A stretch of DNA of 64,000 nt from Halobacteriovorax sp. GB3 (GTDB lineage: Bacteria; Bdellovibrionota; Bacteriovoracia; Bacteriovoracales; Bacteriovoracaceae), in assembly GCF_028649655.1 (NCBI RefSeq), contig NZ_JAQSLN010000002.1, forward strand, positions 1 through 64,000, given 5' to 3'. Positions within the stretch are counted from its first letter, which is position 1. Each line of letters opens with the position of its first letter. The position numbers and the translations under genes were made by a program. The notes under the pieces are model-generated. The model was not told the DNA's origin. It saw only the letters and a list, made by a program, of their open reading frames with translations, and made no database searches. Below, piece by piece: positions 55,169 through 64,000 of this stretch.

Positions 55169-57004
55169 CTATTTTTTGGTTTCTTGAATTGAAGAAGGAG
55201 ACTCTATGTTTTGTAAGAGCTTCTCGTACTCCTGTTCATATTCTTCAAGTGGGCGTCTTTCTTCATCGCCTTCTTGGATGTGGTATCCAAATTGGCAGAC
55301 GATATTCTCAGCAGTAATGATTCCAATCAACTTTTTATCATTGATTCTACTTACAACAGGAAGACGGCTAACTTGAAATTTATTAAGTCTGTGAAAGGCA
55401 ACCATTAAAGATTGGTCTGGATAGATTTTAATTAATTTTCTCTCGCATAAATGTTCAATATGAGTGTCGCAATTTCCTTTCGCAAAATTGATTCCAATAT
55501 CTGAACGAGAGATCATTCCTATTAGGCGTCCATTTTTCAATACAGGAAATCCTGAGATATCAGTTCCCTTGACTCCTTGTAGAGCTTCTTTAACAGAGAG
55601 ATTTGCATTGAGCGAGACCACATCATGCACCATGGCCTCATCGACGGTTAAGGTCTCTAAGACATCGTGATCATCTCGATTAGGAAGGTGAATTCCATCC
55701 TGCTCAGAGATTTCTTCGTAAATCGAGCCGTTAGTAAAACGACTGGATATAACGTAGGCTACAATATTGGCAATCATGAGCGGAACAATAATGTTGTAGT
55801 CTCTCGTCATTTCAAAGGCGATAAGAATAGATGTAAATGGAGCGCGAATGACTGTCGCAAAATAAGCTCCCATCCCAACAAGGGCGTAAGCTCCTGTATT
55901 GGAAGTTATTTCAGGAAAAAGAGTTTGGGCCACTGATCCAACTAAACTTCCAAGAGTCGCACCCATGAGTAGAGTTGGCATAAAAAGTCCACCAGAAATT
56001 CCAGAGGCGTAACATAGACTTGTCCCAAAGAATTTTAAGACAAAAATAGTTAAGAGAATCTTCCAGTCAAGAATCAGAGAGAGAAGAGTTTCTTCGATTT
56101 TTCCGTGACCGCTACCAAGTACACCTGGATGGATAAGCGATAAAAGGCCAATCATTATGAAAACAGTTACCATTGGCGTAAGTTTATGGTGCTTGAAAAT
56201 GACGATACTCTTTTTTCTCATATAAAGAACGAGTTTCATCCATAGTGGTCCAAGAGCTGCAGCAACTAATCCAATAATGAGATAGAAAATGAGCTCTCTA
56301 GGATCACTTAACTTATAGTAAAGCTGAGAGAAGGTAGCATCTGTTCCGGTTAACATTGTGGCCGTAATTGATGCAACAACTGAAGAGACGACAATAGACC
56401 CAAGTACCTTAGCATTGAGATCGCCGACGACTTCTTCAAGAGTAAAAACAACAGCTGATATTGGAGTATTAAAAGCAGCAGCAATTCCACCAGCAGAACC
56501 TACTGCAACGAGGGCCTTAACTCTCTTTTTAGACATTTGAAAAAATGTTCCCAAAAATGATCCAATACCAGAGGCAATTGCGACAGTCGGTCCTTCTCGA
56601 CCGAGAGAAACTCCTGAAGATAAACTAAGTGCTGAGGTTACAAATTTGGCAAGAGTATCTTGAAGTTTGATCTTTCCATGGAAAACGGCCAAGGCAATTC
56701 TCACCCCTGGAACACCTGAACCCGATGTTGAAGGGAATTTTCTCGTCGTTAACCAACCTGATATGAGGATGAAGAGTCCACCAAAAAGAAAAGTCTTTAA
56801 AGTAAATGGCTCATGGCTCCCAATAAGGTCAGTTAAGTAGTGTGTTACTTTGTGCAGTGAGACAGCAACTAGTGCCGCGAGAAACCCTGTGATTAGGGTC
56901 AAGGCGAGGTAAGTTCTCTCTTCGGCCTTGTCGGTCTTAATGAACTTTCCAATGAAGTTAAATTTTCTGATTTGTCTGTCTTTCAATTTCTTTACTCGTT
57001 GCAT
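55169..57004 (-). CDS. ClC-family chloride channel/antiporter with CBS domains
   Basis: The 611-residue protein has the ClC selectivity-filter motifs GSGVPG, GREGPTVAI (with the gating Glu kept) and SGISGGLFMPTLLMGA. About ten or more membrane helices are visible up to residue 430. A CBS pair follows (about 455-585: VDEAMVHDVVSLNANLS; LCERKLIKIYPDQSLMVAF). The gating Glu fits a proton-coupled exchanger, but that is inference. It stands alone between the FecR-type gene and groESL. Confidence 0.93.
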   Translation of the reverse strand: MQRVKKLKDRQIRKFNFIGKFIKTDKAEERTYLALTLITGFLAALVAVSLHKVTHYLTDLIGSHEPFTLKTFLFGGLFILISGWLTTRKFPSTSGSGVPGVRIALAVFHGKIKLQDTLAKFVTSALSLSSGVSLGREGPTVAIASGIGSFLGTFFQMSKKRVKALVAVGSAGGIAAAFNTPISAVVFTLEEVVGDLNAKVLGSIVVSSVVASITATMLTGTDATFSQLYYKLSDPRELIFYLIIGLVAAALGPLWMKLVLYMRKKSIVIFKHHKLTPMVTVFIMIGLLSLIHPGVLGSGHGKIEETLLSLILDWKILLTIFVLKFFGTSLCYASGISGGLFMPTLLMGATLGSLVGSVAQTLFPEITSNTGAYALVGMGAYFATVIRAPFTSILIAFEMTRDYNIIVPLMIANIVAYVISSRFTNGSIYEEISEQDGIHLPNRDDHDVLETLTVDEAMVHDVVSLNANLSVKEALQGVKGTDISGFPVLKNGRLIGMISRSDIGINFAKGNCDTHIEHLCERKLIKIYPDQSLMVAFHRLNKFQVSRLPVVSRINDKKLIGIITAENIVCQFGYHIQEGDEERRPLEEYEQEYEKLLQNIESPSSIQETKK

Positions 57005-57141
57005 TAGCCAGAAGTGTATTTCTCATAACGTACACCCATTTCACCTTCGTGGTAAGAGGAAAATCAAGGTTTTTACAAGTTTTTAGACGCATTGCCACCA
57101 TTAAAGTGTCCAGGACCAAAAAAAATTTGGACTAACTACCA

Positions 57142-57166
57142 TTGACATTGGTTTAATACATACCAA
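57142..57166 (+). promoter_or_regulatory. Candidate groESL promoter/operator region
   Basis: A perfect TTGACA (-35) lies at 57142-57147. It is followed by an inverted repeat TTGGT-N9-ACCAA (57148-57152/57162-57166). The matching -10 is not clear. I do not see a CIRCE element (TTAGCACTC-N9-GAGTGCTAA), so heat regulation by HrcA in its usual form is not supported; the small repeat with the same 9-base spacing may be an operator. Confidence 0.4.
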
Positions 57167-57225
57167 CTTAGAGTTATTAAATATTTATCAATGCAATTGA
57201 AAACAATGTCTATTTAGGAGGACGT

Positions 57226-57513
57226 ATGCAAGTTAAGCCATTACAGGATAGAGTTCTTGTTAAGAGACTTGAAGAAGAAACTAAAACAGCTGGTGGGATC
57301 ATCATTCCAGATAATCACGCTGAAAAACCTTCTCAAGGTGAAGTTGTAGCAGTTGGTCAAGGTTATAGACTTAAAGATGGTACATTTGCTCAACTAACAG
57401 TTAAAACTGGAGATAAGATTCTTTTTGGGAAGTACTCGGGAACTGAAATTAAAGTTGAAGGTCAAGAGTATCTAATCATGAAAGAAGACGAAATTTTTGG
57501 TGTTCTACAATAA
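57226..57513 (+). CDS. groES: Co-chaperonin GroES
   Basis: GroES caps GroEL and closes the folding chamber. The 95-residue protein has [16 protein letters not shown], the mobile loop [18 protein letters not shown], and [22 protein letters not shown] is well placed before the ATG. groEL follows after 30 bases. Confidence 0.98.
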   Translation: MQVKPLQDRVLVKRLEEETKTAGGIIIPDNHAEKPSQGEVVAVGQGYRLKDGTFAQLTVKTGDKILFGKYSGTEIKVEGQEYLIMKEDEIFGVLQ

Positions 57514-57534
57514 TTAAAATTAATCACATATTAG

Positions 57535-59190
<1,656 letters not shown>

Positions 59191-59225
59191 TAAACACTCA
59201 TTTTTCACTAAAAGTACTTAATAAT

Positions 59226-59252
59226 GGGGGGATTGAAAAATCCCCCCTTTTT
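59226..59252 (+). terminator. Rho-independent terminator after groEL
   Basis: GGGGGGATT (59226-59234), GAAA loop, AATCCCCCC (59239-59247), then five T. Confidence 0.92.
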
Positions 59253-59312
59253 ATTCTAGAGACAATCTTATAAAATTATCAAATAGATTATTTTAGCTAA
59301 GGAAAAATAAAA

Positions 59313-60080
59313 ATGCTTTGGACAAAAAAAGCGGAAGAAACTCCAGTGGATGATTTAACAAAGAAAGAGAAATTTATAAAGGAACTTAAGTCATACGTGA
59401 TTATCATCCTTTCTGTTTTCGCTTTTAGATCTTCTTTTCTAGAACCAAACCACATCCCATCAGGTTCTCTTTTGCCAACAAATGCCATTGGTGATTTTAT
59501 TGCTGTTAATAAAATGGCCTATGGATTTAAACTTCCATACTCTGATCTTTTTGGTGACCCTGTTTACTTAACAGGTCCGTCAGTTCCAGAAAGAGGAGAT
59601 ATCATTGTTTTCGAATTTCCAAAGGATAGATCTATTCTCTTTGTAAAAAGACTTATAGGGCTACCTGGAGACGAAATTGAAGTTATCGACAACACTGTTT
59701 ACCTAAATGGTGTAGCAATGGAGAAGGTAAGAGTAAGCGCTGAGGAGAGAAAGGATCATGTTGAGCTTTATGATGAGCCTAAGTATGATCGTTCTGCCCT
59801 AGAGTTTTATAAGTACAAGCTTTCTAATGGTAAGGAATTTGTTACAGCTGAAAATGTAACATATCCGAGGCATTTAAATATCTCTAAATTTACAGTTCCA
59901 GAGGGAGAGTACTTCTTTATGGGTGATAATAGAGATTATTCATCAGATTCAAGACAGTGGGGAACTGTTCCTCATTCACACCTTCACGGTCGTGCATTCA
60001 TGGTCTGGTTTAATATGGTTTATCCTTGGTCAGAAGAAGATTTTCATTTCAGACCTTGGCGAATCGGTAAGCTTCTTTAA
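59313..60080 (+). CDS. lepB: Signal peptidase I
   Basis: Signal peptidase I removes signal peptides from exported proteins on the outer face of the inner membrane. The 255-residue protein has one N-terminal membrane segment (about 27-43), the catalytic Ser in IPSGSLLPT (Leu in place of the usual Met), the catalytic Lys in FVKRLIGLPGD, and GDNRDYSSDSRQWG near the C-terminus. It lies between groEL and a convergent hypothetical gene. Confidence 0.95.
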   Translation: MLWTKKAEETPVDDLTKKEKFIKELKSYVIIILSVFAFRSSFLEPNHIPSGSLLPTNAIGDFIAVNKMAYGFKLPYSDLFGDPVYLTGPSVPERGDIIVFEFPKDRSILFVKRLIGLPGDEIEVIDNTVYLNGVAMEKVRVSAEERKDHVELYDEPKYDRSALEFYKYKLSNGKEFVTAENVTYPRHLNISKFTVPEGEYFFMGDNRDYSSDSRQWGTVPHSHLHGRAFMVWFNMVYPWSEEDFHFRPWRIGKLL

Positions 60081-60109
60081 AAAAAAAGGAGAGGTTTAAC
60101 CTCTCCTTG
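60079..60109 (-). terminator. Terminator whose loop is the stop codon of the minus-strand gene
   Basis: AAGGAGAGGT (60086-60095) and ACCTCTCCTT (60099-60108) form a perfect 10-bp stem. The three-base loop 60096-60098 (TTA) is exactly the stop codon of the minus-strand gene. A run of nine A on the left gives the U tract on the minus strand. It may also slow + strand transcription coming from lepB. Confidence 0.82.
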
Positions 60110-60398
60110 TTCTTCTTTCTAATTCTTGAATCAAATCAGTTGTCGCAACTTTTCCAAGAACACCTTGCTCTTCATCTGTTAGCTCACTCATGATTTTCAA
60201 TACACCCGCTTTATAAAGCATCGCTGTATACTGTTTTCTTGTAAGTACGTAGCCGTTGGATTTTTGATGAAAGTCTTCCTCAGAAAGTTGTAACTTCTTC
60301 AAGAAGTCTTCTAGAGAAAGTCCGGCCCTCGAGCCATACATAAACATCCCTTGGCGAGTTATGATAAAACATTGTTGTGTATTTTGATTATTTTCCAT
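60096..60398 (-). CDS. Small protein of unknown function
   Basis: I do not recognise this 100-residue protein. It has no signal peptide or membrane segment. The sequence is helical and charged, with LSLEDFLKKLQLSEEDFHQ in the middle and a basic C-terminus (LERRTRRG). It lies 24 bases after the start of the outer-membrane protein gene on the minus strand, in the direction of lepB. Its 3' end is built into a terminator (60079-60109), which supports it being real. Confidence 0.6.
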   Translation of the reverse strand: MENNQNTQQCFIITRQGMFMYGSRAGLSLEDFLKKLQLSEEDFHQKSNGYVLTRKQYTAMLYKAGVLKIMSELTDEEQGVLGKVATTDLIQELERRTRRG

Positions 60399-60422
60399 GT
60401 TCTCTATTAATCAAAATCTTAT

Positions 60423-61247
60423 TTAAAAAGCAAGACTGAACTTAGCTGTATAGCGATCAATATCCATGATTTTCGCATATTCAATTCCAATATGTAGGAG
60501 AAGAAGATCTAACTCTGATCCTACGAAGTAATGTGTTCCACTGTGCGATTTTGATTCTTTTTGATTTGTTGAAAAGCTCGTATCAAAGATCGTTCCCGTT
60601 GATGCGTCAACGTCGAGTTCTGTTTTTGTGCTAACGTAACCAAAGCCGGCGTAGGGTTTAAAGATAAAGAGGTTCGCACCTGCCATGAGATGAGCACCCC
60701 AAGTTGTAGTGTCTAAATCGATGGTAGAGTTAACATCAATATTTCCTGTTGAAGAGTTGTTAATTGTTTGATCGAAATCTAAATTAAAACTCGATCGGTG
60801 AACTCGAAGGGCCATATTTAAAATCGGTACCTTTGGAAAGAGAATTCGATCGAAGTTCCACTTGATTGCTTGAGAGTTACCTCCCACACTAACGTCTCCT
60901 AAGTCAGCACTAGGTAAGTATGTAAGTTCAAATGTAATTCCAAAGGGAACTGAAACGGCAGCAAAGAGGTTTGCATGGGGGATCGCTCCAATGGACACAC
61001 TTGAGTCTTGTTCTTTTACTAATTTTTCAATCTCTGGAGTCTTAGTTGCTCCTGCATTTATACCCGCTTCGACACCAAAAATTTCCCCTAGAGGGTTGGC
61101 CGGTGCAACGAGAGCGTGGACAGCGTTGGCTCCAAATTCTTTACTTATTTTATTGAAGTCATCTTGATCGATGGTATCGAACTTGGGACTTGCTGCAAGA
61201 CTGCTCGTCGTGAGTAGACTTAGAAGAACTAAAAAGAGAGATTTCAT
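60423..61247 (-). CDS. Exported protein, probable outer-membrane barrel (DUF6588-like)
   Basis: The 274-residue protein has a signal peptide (MKSLFLVLLSLLTTSSLAA). A Gly-rich N-terminal region follows, with strand-like segments (NLFAAVSVPFGITFELTYLP, TTWGAHLMAGANLFIFKPYAGFGYVSTKTEL in outline) and a C-terminus RYTAKFSLAF as in outer-membrane barrels. It resembles the DUF6588 proteins as I remember them; that is not checked. AGGAGGT precedes the ATG by six bases. The function is unknown. Confidence 0.72.
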   Translation of the reverse strand: MKSLFLVLLSLLTTSSLAASPKFDTIDQDDFNKISKEFGANAVHALVAPANPLGEIFGVEAGINAGATKTPEIEKLVKEQDSSVSIGAIPHANLFAAVSVPFGITFELTYLPSADLGDVSVGGNSQAIKWNFDRILFPKVPILNMALRVHRSSFNLDFDQTINNSSTGNIDVNSTIDLDTTTWGAHLMAGANLFIFKPYAGFGYVSTKTELDVDASTGTIFDTSFSTNQKESKSHSGTHYFVGSELDLLLLHIGIEYAKIMDIDRYTAKFSLAF

Positions 61248-61369
61248 AAGTTACCTCCTGTAACTATTCGTATTTTATTCTTACCTCAAACTGGAGCGGG
61301 ATATAGGGGGGAACTGTATTCCAGATGAAAATAGACTGGAGTAAAACAGTCGTTTTATACGTCATTTTT
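61248..61369. other. 5' part of the 474-base gap, between the outer-membrane protein start and the + strand promoter
   Basis: This stretch probably holds the promoter of the minus-strand outer-membrane protein gene, but I cannot pick a convincing one. It contains TCCAG-N11-CTGGA (61320-61324/61336-61340) and a further ACTGGAG upstream (about 61290). I see no gene in it. Confidence 0.4.
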
Positions 61370-61399
61370 TTGAAAACAAAAAAAGGGTGAAGCTAAAAT
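61370..61399 (+). promoter_or_regulatory. Candidate promoter of the intergenic RNA
   Basis: TTGAAA (61370-61375) and TAAAAT (61394-61399) lie 18 bases apart on the + strand, each matching consensus in five of six positions. The start would fall near 61406. No + strand gene follows before the terminator at 61679-61723. Confidence 0.45.
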
Positions 61400-61405
61400 G
61401 ATCCC

Positions 61406-61723
61406 ACTTAATGCCCTGTAAACAGGAGTAGAGGCAATATGGCCCAGATCACTTTGTCACTCATTTGACAGTGGCCATGAGGAATTAGACAGTTAGCCCG
61501 GTAAAAACTTGGCACCGTATTCGCAATGTATATAGACAGAAGTAAGGGGGATTCAAGGATGAAGAACCCGAAGAGTAGCTTAAATGATTCAAGGATGAAT
61601 GAACTGGTTGCAAAAAAGAGTAATTTCCATTCCCTCTCTCCCTTTTGAAAATTTCTCCTATCTAATGCAACCAAAATTAAGGCCCCTATTAACAATGAGT
61701 CTTTGTTAATAGGGGCCTTTTTT
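61406..61723 (+). ncRNA. Candidate small RNA (about 315 nt) with its own promoter and terminator
   Basis: Between two minus-strand genes, a + strand promoter (61370-61399) and a strong terminator (61679-61723) bound a stretch without a convincing long gene. Visible structure: hairpin TGCC/GGCA (61412-61436), hairpin ATGGCC/GGCCAT (61439-61444/61473-61478), GGTTGCA/TGCAACC (61606-61612/61666-61672), and the direct repeat GATTCAAGGATGAA (61550-61563 and 61586-61599). A 40-codon ORF (61526-61648) covers both repeats in frame, so a small protein is the alternative. I can match it to no known RNA family (not tmRNA, RNase P, 6S or SRP by eye). Confidence 0.45.
61679..61723. terminator. Very strong bidirectional terminator
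   Basis: A perfect 17-bp stem (61679-61695 with 61703-61719; core GGCCCCTATTAACAA) has a 7-base loop. On the + strand it is followed by TTTTTTATTTTTC, a better U tract than on the minus strand, where it would end the transcript of the exported protein gene at 61722. Confidence 0.88.
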
Positions 61724-62633
61724 ATTTTTCTTTTTTAATGAATTTTGCGAAGTCTGAACCGAAATTAGAAAGAACTTTCTTCATCGCAGTTGTGAGTTTA
61801 TCTGTATAAAGCTCATGAGGATGTCTAGTATAAAGATCTCTATACTCTTCAAGTTCTTCGGACGTAAGATTTCGATAAGTATAAAAGTTTGTTGCAAGAA
61901 AGTGTTCTTCCAACTGTTCTTTTGCATTTGTTACTACATTCGAAACTTTACTATCAATTTCTTGCTCAGATTGATCTGGCATAAGTCCAAGAAAGAGAGG
62001 CTTCATCATCGCTGTAACAACGGCTTCTACTTGTGCTTTTTGTTGTTTGAGATGATCTCCCTTTTTTAATATTTCTTTTGTTAATTGAATCTTTTTTGAG
62101 TCTTCATTTTCTTCGTCAAATTCAGAAAGGTATTCAACATATTTTTCGTTCTCAGCTGCAGACATCGCTGCTTGTTGAGCGAGTTCTGTTACTTTTTGCA
62201 CAAGAGGTGCTGTTGAAAATTCAATGAGGTTTTCTTTTTCTAATTCAGAAAGCTCTAAAAGAACTTCATCTTGAATCTTTTTAAAAAGTTTATATTCTTT
62301 TAAAAAACCTACAAATTCTTCAAGTTTCTTATTTTCTTTGTTCTGTTGCATTTTTACAGAAAGAAAAGCAACAATCTTATCATCTGTCTTGTCGATTTTA
62401 AGTGCGGCCTTAAACCTTTCATTGAGCTCGTCAAGATTTTGATCTTCAACAAGTTCTTTTGAAGATGCTTTTTTTATTGCACTTAATTGACTTGTCACTT
62501 TATCAACTTCAAAGGCCTTCTTTTCTTCAAAGATATCAGATGTTAACTCTTCAGAGTCAGATTTGAATAAAAAAGTAGAAGCACTACCAATGAGAATAGT
62601 TGCACTTAATCCTAAAACTAGTTTTTTATTCAT
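61722..62633 (-). CDS. Exported helical protein of unknown function
   Basis: The 303-residue protein has an N-terminal hydrophobic segment (KLVLGLSATILIGSASTFLF), a signal peptide or anchor, and is otherwise helical, Lys/Glu-rich and without cysteine. Its C-terminal part (FYTYRNLTSEELEEYRDLYTRH) recalls the DUF2059-like helical hairpins, but I do not claim membership. Its start lies four bases inside the stop of the protease gene, so the two are probably made together. Confidence 0.65.
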   Translation of the reverse strand: MNKKLVLGLSATILIGSASTFLFKSDSEELTSDIFEEKKAFEVDKVTSQLSAIKKASSKELVEDQNLDELNERFKAALKIDKTDDKIVAFLSVKMQQNKENKKLEEFVGFLKEYKLFKKIQDEVLLELSELEKENLIEFSTAPLVQKVTELAQQAAMSAAENEKYVEYLSEFDEENEDSKKIQLTKEILKKGDHLKQQKAQVEAVVTAMMKPLFLGLMPDQSEQEIDSKVSNVVTNAKEQLEEHFLATNFYTYRNLTSEELEEYRDLYTRHPHELYTDKLTTAMKKVLSNFGSDFAKFIKKEK

Positions 62634-63499
62634 TTTTTAATTCCTTTGATCAAATCGAGATCAATAAGGTTAGAGAAATTCGCCGCACCATAGCCCTCTT
62701 CTATTTTATTGCGTCCCCAGCGGTTACATTTCTTGTGGGGATCCTTTTTGAAATTAGTACCTGTTCCTCGTACGAGAACTCCTAAAATATTGTGATCTTC
62801 GTCGAAAATTGGAGAACCCGAGTTCACGCTAAATGTATCGAGCTGGTGTCGAAAGCTTGCTTTATTTTCTTTGACTTCGAGAACTGGAGAAGGCTCAACG
62901 TACTTTTGGCTTATTCCTAGAGGGAAGCCAATCATATAGATGAGTTCATTGAGTAGGGGTTTTCTATTCGACAGTTTTAGAGGTTTTCTATTTTTAACTT
63001 TTCGATCAAGCTGAATTACTGCGACATCTCTTGGAAAGAAATTTTCTCCAGCATCAACATAAACAACTTTTTTACATCGATATACGTCGTCTTTTGTTAC
63101 GGAGTATTCTTTTTGATCGAATGTTTTATTTTGATAATCGAAAACGACAGAATAGTTTTTGCATGTCTCTTCTTGTTCTGAATATTCACCAATACAATGA
63201 GCCGCTGTTAAATAGAGGTCTTCTGAGATAAGGGCGCCGGAACAATTTGCAATCGACTGCTGATGGGCAAAGGATTCATCAGAGCAAAAGTTGAAGTATT
63301 TCTTTTGTAGCTTGTAGCCAGATAGTTGATAAGTATCGAAATTAATATTTTCATTTGCTACAAAAGCTCCAACGGATCTTGCGATCTCTTGAACTTTTAA
63401 GGGTGCATCGAGGAGAACTTCTCTACGATTATCTTCACCGAAAATATCGGCGCGTGCTTGAAGGCATAAAAGGAGAGTAAAAAAGACGATTTTTTTCAT
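62630..63499 (-). CDS. Trypsin-like serine protease
   Basis: The 289-residue protein has a signal peptide (MKKIVFFTLLLCLQARA) and the S1 triad: His in LTAAHCIGE, Asp in RDVAVIQLD and Ser in VNSGSPIFDEDHNILGVLVRG. Cysteines near the triad segments could form disulfides. The product is probably secreted or periplasmic; the predatory setting suggests prey protein degradation, which is inference. It is coupled to the exported protein gene downstream. Confidence 0.85.
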   Translation of the reverse strand: MKKIVFFTLLLCLQARADIFGEDNRREVLLDAPLKVQEIARSVGAFVANENINFDTYQLSGYKLQKKYFNFCSDESFAHQQSIANCSGALISEDLYLTAAHCIGEYSEQEETCKNYSVVFDYQNKTFDQKEYSVTKDDVYRCKKVVYVDAGENFFPRDVAVIQLDRKVKNRKPLKLSNRKPLLNELIYMIGFPLGISQKYVEPSPVLEVKENKASFRHQLDTFSVNSGSPIFDEDHNILGVLVRGTGTNFKKDPHKKCNRWGRNKIEEGYGAANFSNLIDLDLIKGIKK

Positions 63500-63635
63500 A
63501 CTTTTTAATATGTGATATCGGGATTTTACACAAATACCCCCTGTAAGAATTACTGAAAAATGGCAAAAAGTTCCGACTTAATTTCAGTAGGTTATCTTTG
63601 CTTTTTAGTCTCCGATAAGTTGTTAGGAGGCTTGT

Positions 63636-64000
63636 ATGCATATTTTCTATCTTCAGTTTGAAAAGAATTTAAATAGTGAGTTTTTCTATCTCACAAGAGT
63701 TCTTAATGAATATGGCGTTAAGCTTATTCCAATTCGCCTTCAAGATCTCATTCAGATGAAGTTGAAAAATCGCGACTATATCATTTGTCTTGTAAAAAGC
63801 ATGGAAGCGAGATCAAAATTTCTTGTGGCAAAGAGAAGGTTTCTCGATTTCGCGATGAAATCGGGGCGCTTAGTTGTTTTCGATGCAAGCTCATTTGGTC
63901 CACAACATGTCGACTCATCTGTTCATCGTAAGGGATGTTATCACCACCTAAATTTGCCGGTAGATATTTACGAGCTTGTCGAAGAAATATCGCTTACAAT
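63636..64000 (+). CDS. Start of a further gene, cut by the window end (partial)
   Basis: An open frame begins with ATG at 63636, five bases after AGGAGG, and runs to the window end without a stop (121 codons visible). The product begins MHIFYLQFEKNLNSEFFYL and goes on with IIPIRLQDL-like and VVFDASSFGPQHVDSS segments. I do not recognise it; a glycosyltransferase-type or ATP-grasp-type start is possible but not shown. Strand and frame are supported by the strong ribosome site. Confidence 0.7.
   Translation, partial: MHIFYLQFEKNLNSEFFYLTRVLNEYGVKLIPIRLQDLIQMKLKNRDYIICLVKSMEARSKFLVAKRRFLDFAMKSGRLVVFDASSFGPQHVDSSVHRKGCYHHLNLPVDIYELVEEISLT

Noticed and set aside
57005-57225. CIRCE heat-shock operator before groES
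   Set aside because: No TTAGCACTC or GAGTGCTAA can be found; only a short unrelated inverted repeat is present.
61441-61480. GGCCACTG on the minus strand, recalling a cobalamin riboswitch
   Set aside because: The other conserved blocks (GGGAA...GGTG, the CCTGCC end box) are missing and no B12 gene follows on the minus strand.
61408-61695. Minus-strand 95-codon open frame in the large gap
   Set aside because: It would start at a TTG inside the stem of the terminator, has no ribosome site, and its hydrophobicity follows from the AT-rich sequence. A + strand promoter and hairpins in the same stretch are better supported.

Overview
The window looks like a contiguous piece of an AT-rich, Gram-negative bacterial chromosome. 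The best guess is a predatory Bdellovibrionota of the Bacteriovorax/Halobacteriovorax type. This is inferred from the AT-rich composition, the many signal-peptide and outer-membrane-barrel proteins, and a compact Myxococcus-type gliding (Agl/Glt) gene set, as found in Bdellovibrio relatives and myxobacteria. It has not been confirmed by any search. I see no insertion sequence, prophage, CRISPR array or tRNA gene.

Region by region. (1) 1-14.3 kb: a 5S rRNA gene closes an rRNA operon. It is followed by ftsK and a core block on the + strand: rpsB-tsf, then pyrH-frr-uppS-cdsA-rseP-tsaB, a phosphatidylserine-decarboxylase-like gene, pssA, an exported barrel-like protein, truA and a GT22 mannosyltransferase-like gene. 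The second part has no internal terminator and many start/stop overlaps, so it is probably one long envelope/translation operon. (2) 14.4-20.2 kb: trigger factor and a single-domain response regulator, then a minus-strand aromatic catabolism operon (HisC-like aminotransferase, FAH-family hydrolase, homogentisate dioxygenase, flavin reductase). (3) 20.2-31 kb: DUF309, EI24 and GT9-like genes, valS, then a minus-strand operon in which an HdrD-like Fe-S membrane oxidoreductase is followed by three exported proteins of unknown function. (4) 31.2-38.8 kb: a lipoprotein, hslO (Hsp33) and an AddB/AddA-like helicase-nuclease pair. (5) 38.8-49.3 kb: the gliding-type machine. A + operon encodes an outer-membrane barrel, TPR proteins, a TPR lipoprotein, a small exported protein and an FHA-TM-AgmX/PglI protein. 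A converging minus operon encodes an ExbB/TolQ and two ExbD/TolR proteins (AglR, AglQ and AglS counterparts). (6) 49.4-64 kb: trxA, an RDD protein, polA, a FecR-domain/barrel protein, a ClC channel, groESL, lepB, an outer-membrane protein, an intergenic stretch with its own promoter and terminator, an exported helical protein with a trypsin-like protease, and the start of a further gene.

How the genes work together. The first block couples protein synthesis (S2, EF-Ts, RRF, TsaB, TruA) to envelope building (UppS, CdsA, RseP, PssA). The gliding-type block has all the classes expected of a proton-driven trans-envelope motor: ExbBD stator, energised inner-membrane FHA/TonB-like protein, periplasmic TPR proteins and an outer-membrane barrel.

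Most notable observations: a PSD-family protein beside pssA that seems to have lost its catalytic triad; a probable small RNA of about 315 nt at 61.4-61.7 kb; an FHA domain in the gliding protein that lacks its phosphothreonine-contacting residues; twin Fe-S nuclease domains in the AddAB pair; and a terminator whose three-base loop is exactly a stop codon.
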